DNA from: Isoperla grammatica
Taxonomy: Eukaryota; Arthropoda; Insecta; Plecoptera; Perlodidae
Assembly: GCA_945910005.1 (NCBI GenBank)
Contig: OX246749.1
Coordinates: 22,712,197 to 22,776,196, forward strand
Length of the DNA stretch: 64,000 nt
Direction: 5' to 3'
Made by a program: the position numbers and the translations under genes. Below are positions 60,537 through 64,000 of the stretch, one piece after another. Position 1 is the stretch's first letter; each line of letters starts with the position of its first letter. The notes under the pieces were generated by a model that did not search any database, had not been told where the DNA came from, and saw only the letters and a list, made by a program, of their open reading frames with translations.

Positions 60537-63500
60537 GTTTCCTCGATTGTGAAGGTGACTGTACTTGATAAACCCTGCGCTAAGTCAGTGACATGAGAGC
60601 AACTACATGCAACATATGAAGACAACGCATCATTCCTCGCTTGTGACGGTGACTGTACGTGATAAACCCTGCGCTAAGTCAGTGACATGAGAGCAACTAC
60701 ATGCAACATATGAAGACAACGCATGTTTCCTCGCTTGTGACGGTGACTGTACTTGATAAACCCTGCGCTAAGTCAGTGACATGAGAGCAACTACATGCAA
60801 CATATGAAGACAACGCATGTTTTCTACTTGTGACGGTGACTGTACGTGATAAACCCTGCATTAAGTCAGTGACATGAGAGCAACTACATGCAACATATGA
60901 AGACAACGCATGTTTCCTCGCTTGTGCAGGTGACTGTACTTGATAAACCCTGCGCTAAGTCAGTGACATGAGAGCAACTACATGCAACATATGAAGACAA
61001 CGAATGTTTCCTCGCTTGTGAAAGTGACTGTACTTGATAAACCCATCGCTAAGTCAGTGACATGAGAGCAACTACATGCAACATATGAAGACAACGCATT
61101 TTTCCTCGCTTGTGACGGTGACTGTACTTGATAAACCCTGCGCTAAGTCAGTGACATGAGAGCAACTACATGCAACATATGAAGACAACGCATGTTTCCT
61201 CGCTTGTGAAGGTGACTGTACTTGATAAACCCTGCGCTAAGTCAGTGACATGAGAGCAACTACATGCAACATATAAAGACAACGCATGTTTCCTCGCTTG
61301 TGACGGTGACTGTACGTGATAAACCCTGCGCTAAGTCAGTGACATGAGAGCAACTACATGCAACATATGAAGACAACGCATGTTTCCTCGCTTGTGACGG
61401 TGACTGTACTTGATAAACCCTGCGCTAAGTTAGTGACATGAGAGCAACTACATGCAACATATGAAGACAACGCATGTTTCCTACTTGTGACGGTGACTGT
61501 ACGTGATAAACCCTGCGCTTAGTCAGTGACATGAGAGCAACTACTTGCAACATATGAAGACAACGCATGTTTCCTCGCTTGTGAAGGTGACTGTACTTGA
61601 TAAACCCTGCGCTAAGTCAGTGACATGAGAGCAACTACATGCAACATATGAAGACAACGCATGTTTCCTCGCTTGTGAAGGTGACTGTACTTGATAAACC
61701 CTGCACTAAGTCAGTGACATGAGAGCAACTACATGCAACATATGAAGACAACGCATGTTTCCTCGCTTGTGACGGTGACTGTACTTGATAAACCCTGCGC
61801 TAAGTCAGTGACATGAGAGCAACTACATGCAACATATGAAGACAACGCATGTTTTCTCGCTTGTGAAGGTGACTGTACTTGATAAACCCTGCGCTAAGTC
61901 AATGACATGAGAGCAACTTTATGCAACATATGAAGACAACGCATGTATCCTCGCTTGTGACGGTGACTGTACTTGATAAACCCTGCGCTAAGTCAGTGAC
62001 ATGAGAGCAACTACATGAGACTAATGAAGACAACGCACTTTTCTTCGCTTGTGAAGGTGACTGTACTAGATAAACCCTGCGCTAAGTCATGACAGAAGAG
62101 CAACTACATGCAACATATGAAGACAACGCATGTTTCCTCGCTTGTGACGGTGACTGTACTTGATAAACCCTTCGCTAAGTCAGTGACATGAGAGTAACTA
62201 CATGCAACATATGAAGACAACGCATGTTTCCTCGCTTGTGAAGGTGACTGTACTTGATAAACCCTGCACTAAGTCAGTGACATAAGAGCAACTACATGCA
62301 ACATATGAAGACAACGCATGTTTCCTCGCTTGTGATGGTGACTGTACTTGATAAACCCTGCGCTAAGTCAGTGACATGAGAGCAACTACATGCAACATAT
62401 GAAGACAACGCATGTTTCCTCGCTTGTGAAGGTGACTGTACTTGATAAACCCTGCGCTAAGTCAGTAACATGAGAGCAACTACATGCAACATATGAAGAC
62501 AACGCATGTTTCCTCGCTTGTGATCGTAACTGTACTTGATAAACCCTGCTCTAAGTCAGTGACATGAGAGCAACTACATGCAACATATGAGGACAACGCA
62601 TGTTTCCTCGCTTGTGAAGGTGACTGTACTTGATAAACTCTGCGCTAAGTCTGTAAAATGAGAGCAACTTCATGCAACATATGAAGACAACGCATGTTTC
62701 CTCGCTTGTTACGGTGACTGTACTTGATAAACCATGCGCTAAGTCAGTGACATGAGAGCAACTACATGCAACATATGAAGACAACGCATGTTTTCTCGCT
62801 TGTGACGGTTACTGTACTTGATAAACCCTGCGCTAAGTCAGTGACATGAGAGCAACTACATGCAACATATTAGGACAACGCATGTTCCCTCGCTGGGAAG
62901 GTGACTGTACTTGATAAACCCTGCGCTAAGTCAGTGACATGAGAGCAACTACATGCAACATATGAAGACAACATATGTTTCCTCGCTTGTGACGGTGACT
63001 GTACTTGATAAACCCTGCGCTATGTCAGTGACATGAGAGCAACTACATGCAACATATGAGGACAACGCATGTTTCCTCGCTTGTGAAGGTTACTGTACTT
63101 GATAAACCCTGCGCTAAGTCAGTGACATGAAAGCAACTTCTTGAACATATTAGGACAACGCATGTTTCCTCGCTTGTGAAGGTGACTGTACTTGATAAAC
63201 CCTGCGCTAAGTCAGTGACATGAGAGCAACTACATGCAACATATGAAGACAACGCATGTTTCCTCGCTTGTGACGGTGACTGTACTTGATAAACCCTGCG
63301 CTAAGTTAGTGACATGAGAGCAACTACATGCAACATATGAGGACAACGCATGTTTCCTCGCTTGTGACGGTGACTGTACTTGATAAACTCTGCGTTAAGT
63401 CAGTGCCATGAGAGCAACTTCATGCATTATATGAAGACAACGCATGTTTCCTCGCTTGTTACGGTGACTGTACTTGATAAACCCAGCGCTAAGTCAAAGA

Positions 63501-64000
63501 CATGAGAGCAACTACATGCAACATATGAGGACAACGCATGTTTCCTCGCTTGTGACGGTGACTGTACTAGATAAACCCTGCGCTAAGTCATGACATAAGA
63601 GCAACTACATGCAACATATGAAGACAACGCATGTTTCCTCGCTTGTGAAGGTGACTGTACTTGATAAACCCTGCGGTAAGTCAGTGACATGAGAGCAACT
63701 ACATGCAACATATGAAGACAACGCATGTTTCCTCGCTTGTGAAGGTGACTGTACTTGATAAACCCTGCACTAAGTCAGTGACATGAGAGCAACTACATGC
63801 AACATATGAAGACAACGCCTGTTTCCTCGCTTGTGAAGGTGACTGTACTTGATAAACCCTGCGCTAAGTCAGTGACATGAGAGCAACTACATGCAACATA
63901 TGAAGACAACGCATGTTTCCTCGCTTGTGAAGGTGACTGTACATGATAAACCCTGCGCTAAGTCAGTAACATGAGAGCAACTACATGCAACATATGAAGA

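Larger units (their letters stand above)
31943..64000 (+). repeat. 94-bp satellite array, block III (about 340 monomers)
   Basis: Continuous head-to-tail monomers to the window end with no foreign DNA. The block holds a rearranged stretch (31,943-33,780), HOR copy 4, the 5,912-bp tandem pair with its four-monomer sub-array, and HOR copies 5 and 6 with an internal 2.4/2.25-kb duplication. Minus-strand frames of up to 100 codons (46,839-47,141) arise from frame cycling through three monomers and are not genes. The array continues beyond 64,000. Confidence 0.97.
55562..64000 (+). repeat. Higher-order repeat copy 6 (open at window end)
   Basis: It continues copy 5 in register and matches copies 2 and 3 on the left (GTCTCTTAAATGAG near 56,738 and again near 58,989). 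It contains the internal 2.4/2.25-kb duplication. The landmark at 60,996 lies 11,793 bp after that at 49,203, which is 9,542 plus 2,251. From about 62,520 it shares GATCGTAACTG and GACGGTTACTG with copy 3 only. A TTACGG monomer with ACCATGCGC near 62,710-62,735 is private. Confidence 0.85.

Noticed and set aside
366..63252. Dozens of minus-strand open frames of 61-100 codons with a recurring MSSYVACSCSHVTDLAQG start
   Set aside because: They are the satellite monomer read through successive frames. 94 is not a multiple of 3, so the frame changes at each monomer and a stop is reached within about three. Starts and stops follow monomer variants, and no codon-like constraint is apparent.
1..64000. 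Spacer sub-repeats of an rDNA unit or a telomeric array
   Set aside because: No rRNA-like sequence is seen anywhere, and the monomer lacks short telomere-type G-rich repeats.
1..64000. Window-wide assembly artefact
   Set aside because: Repeated segments carry distinct private base changes (for example 21,074, 23,507, 24,818, 43,812, 45,512), so they are not simple copies of one contig. Individual joints (13,656; 46,950; 58,286) still deserve spanning-read checks.

Overview
The window is almost entirely a tandem satellite DNA array. I see no protein-coding, rRNA or tRNA gene that I can support. The unit is a 94-bp monomer (about 45% G+C), repeated head to tail on one strand roughly 670 times, with no inverted monomer noticed. 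Scale, hierarchical organisation and three copies of a poly(A)-tailed insert point to a eukaryotic heterochromatic locus (pericentromeric, centromeric or sex-chromosomal). Neither the satellite nor the insert is a family I recognise, so I make no species call.

The monomers are not a homogeneous array. Variant monomers occur in a fixed order that recurs over about 9.5 kb, forming a higher-order repeat (HOR) of about 102 monomers. A landmark monomer (GACAACGAATG start, ACCCATCGC inside) falls at 4,020, 13,562, 13,750, 23,292, 38,223, 43,291, 49,203 and 60,996. It gives a canonical period of exactly 9,542 bp wherever no rearrangement intervenes.

Layout: 1-268 is the 3' part of an AT-rich insert. 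269-10,378 is HOR copy 1, 10,379-20,108 is copy 2 with an extra 188-bp pair of monomers, and 20,109 to about 26,391 is copy 3, cut short. 26,392-31,942 is a tandem pair of about 2.8-kb units, each ending in a full 411-bp insert (28,710-29,120 and 31,532-31,942). 31,943 to about 33,780 is a rearranged, more diverged stretch. 33,780-41,037 is HOR copy 4. 41,038-52,861 is a 5,912-bp segment present twice in tandem; it carries a local 376-bp four-monomer repeat. 52,862-64,000 continues the HOR and contains a further tandem duplication of 2.4/2.25 kb (55,847-60,536).

The biology visible here is array evolution: nested unequal exchange at scales of 94, 188, 376, 1,501, about 2,800, 5,912 and 9,542 bp, patchy conversion between HOR copies, and a retroposon-like insert carried along by the amplification. 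The clearest single observation is a mapped recombination junction at 13,468-13,843, where one HOR lineage switches to another across a duplicated monomer pair. Identity levels and copy counts were read by eye, not computed.
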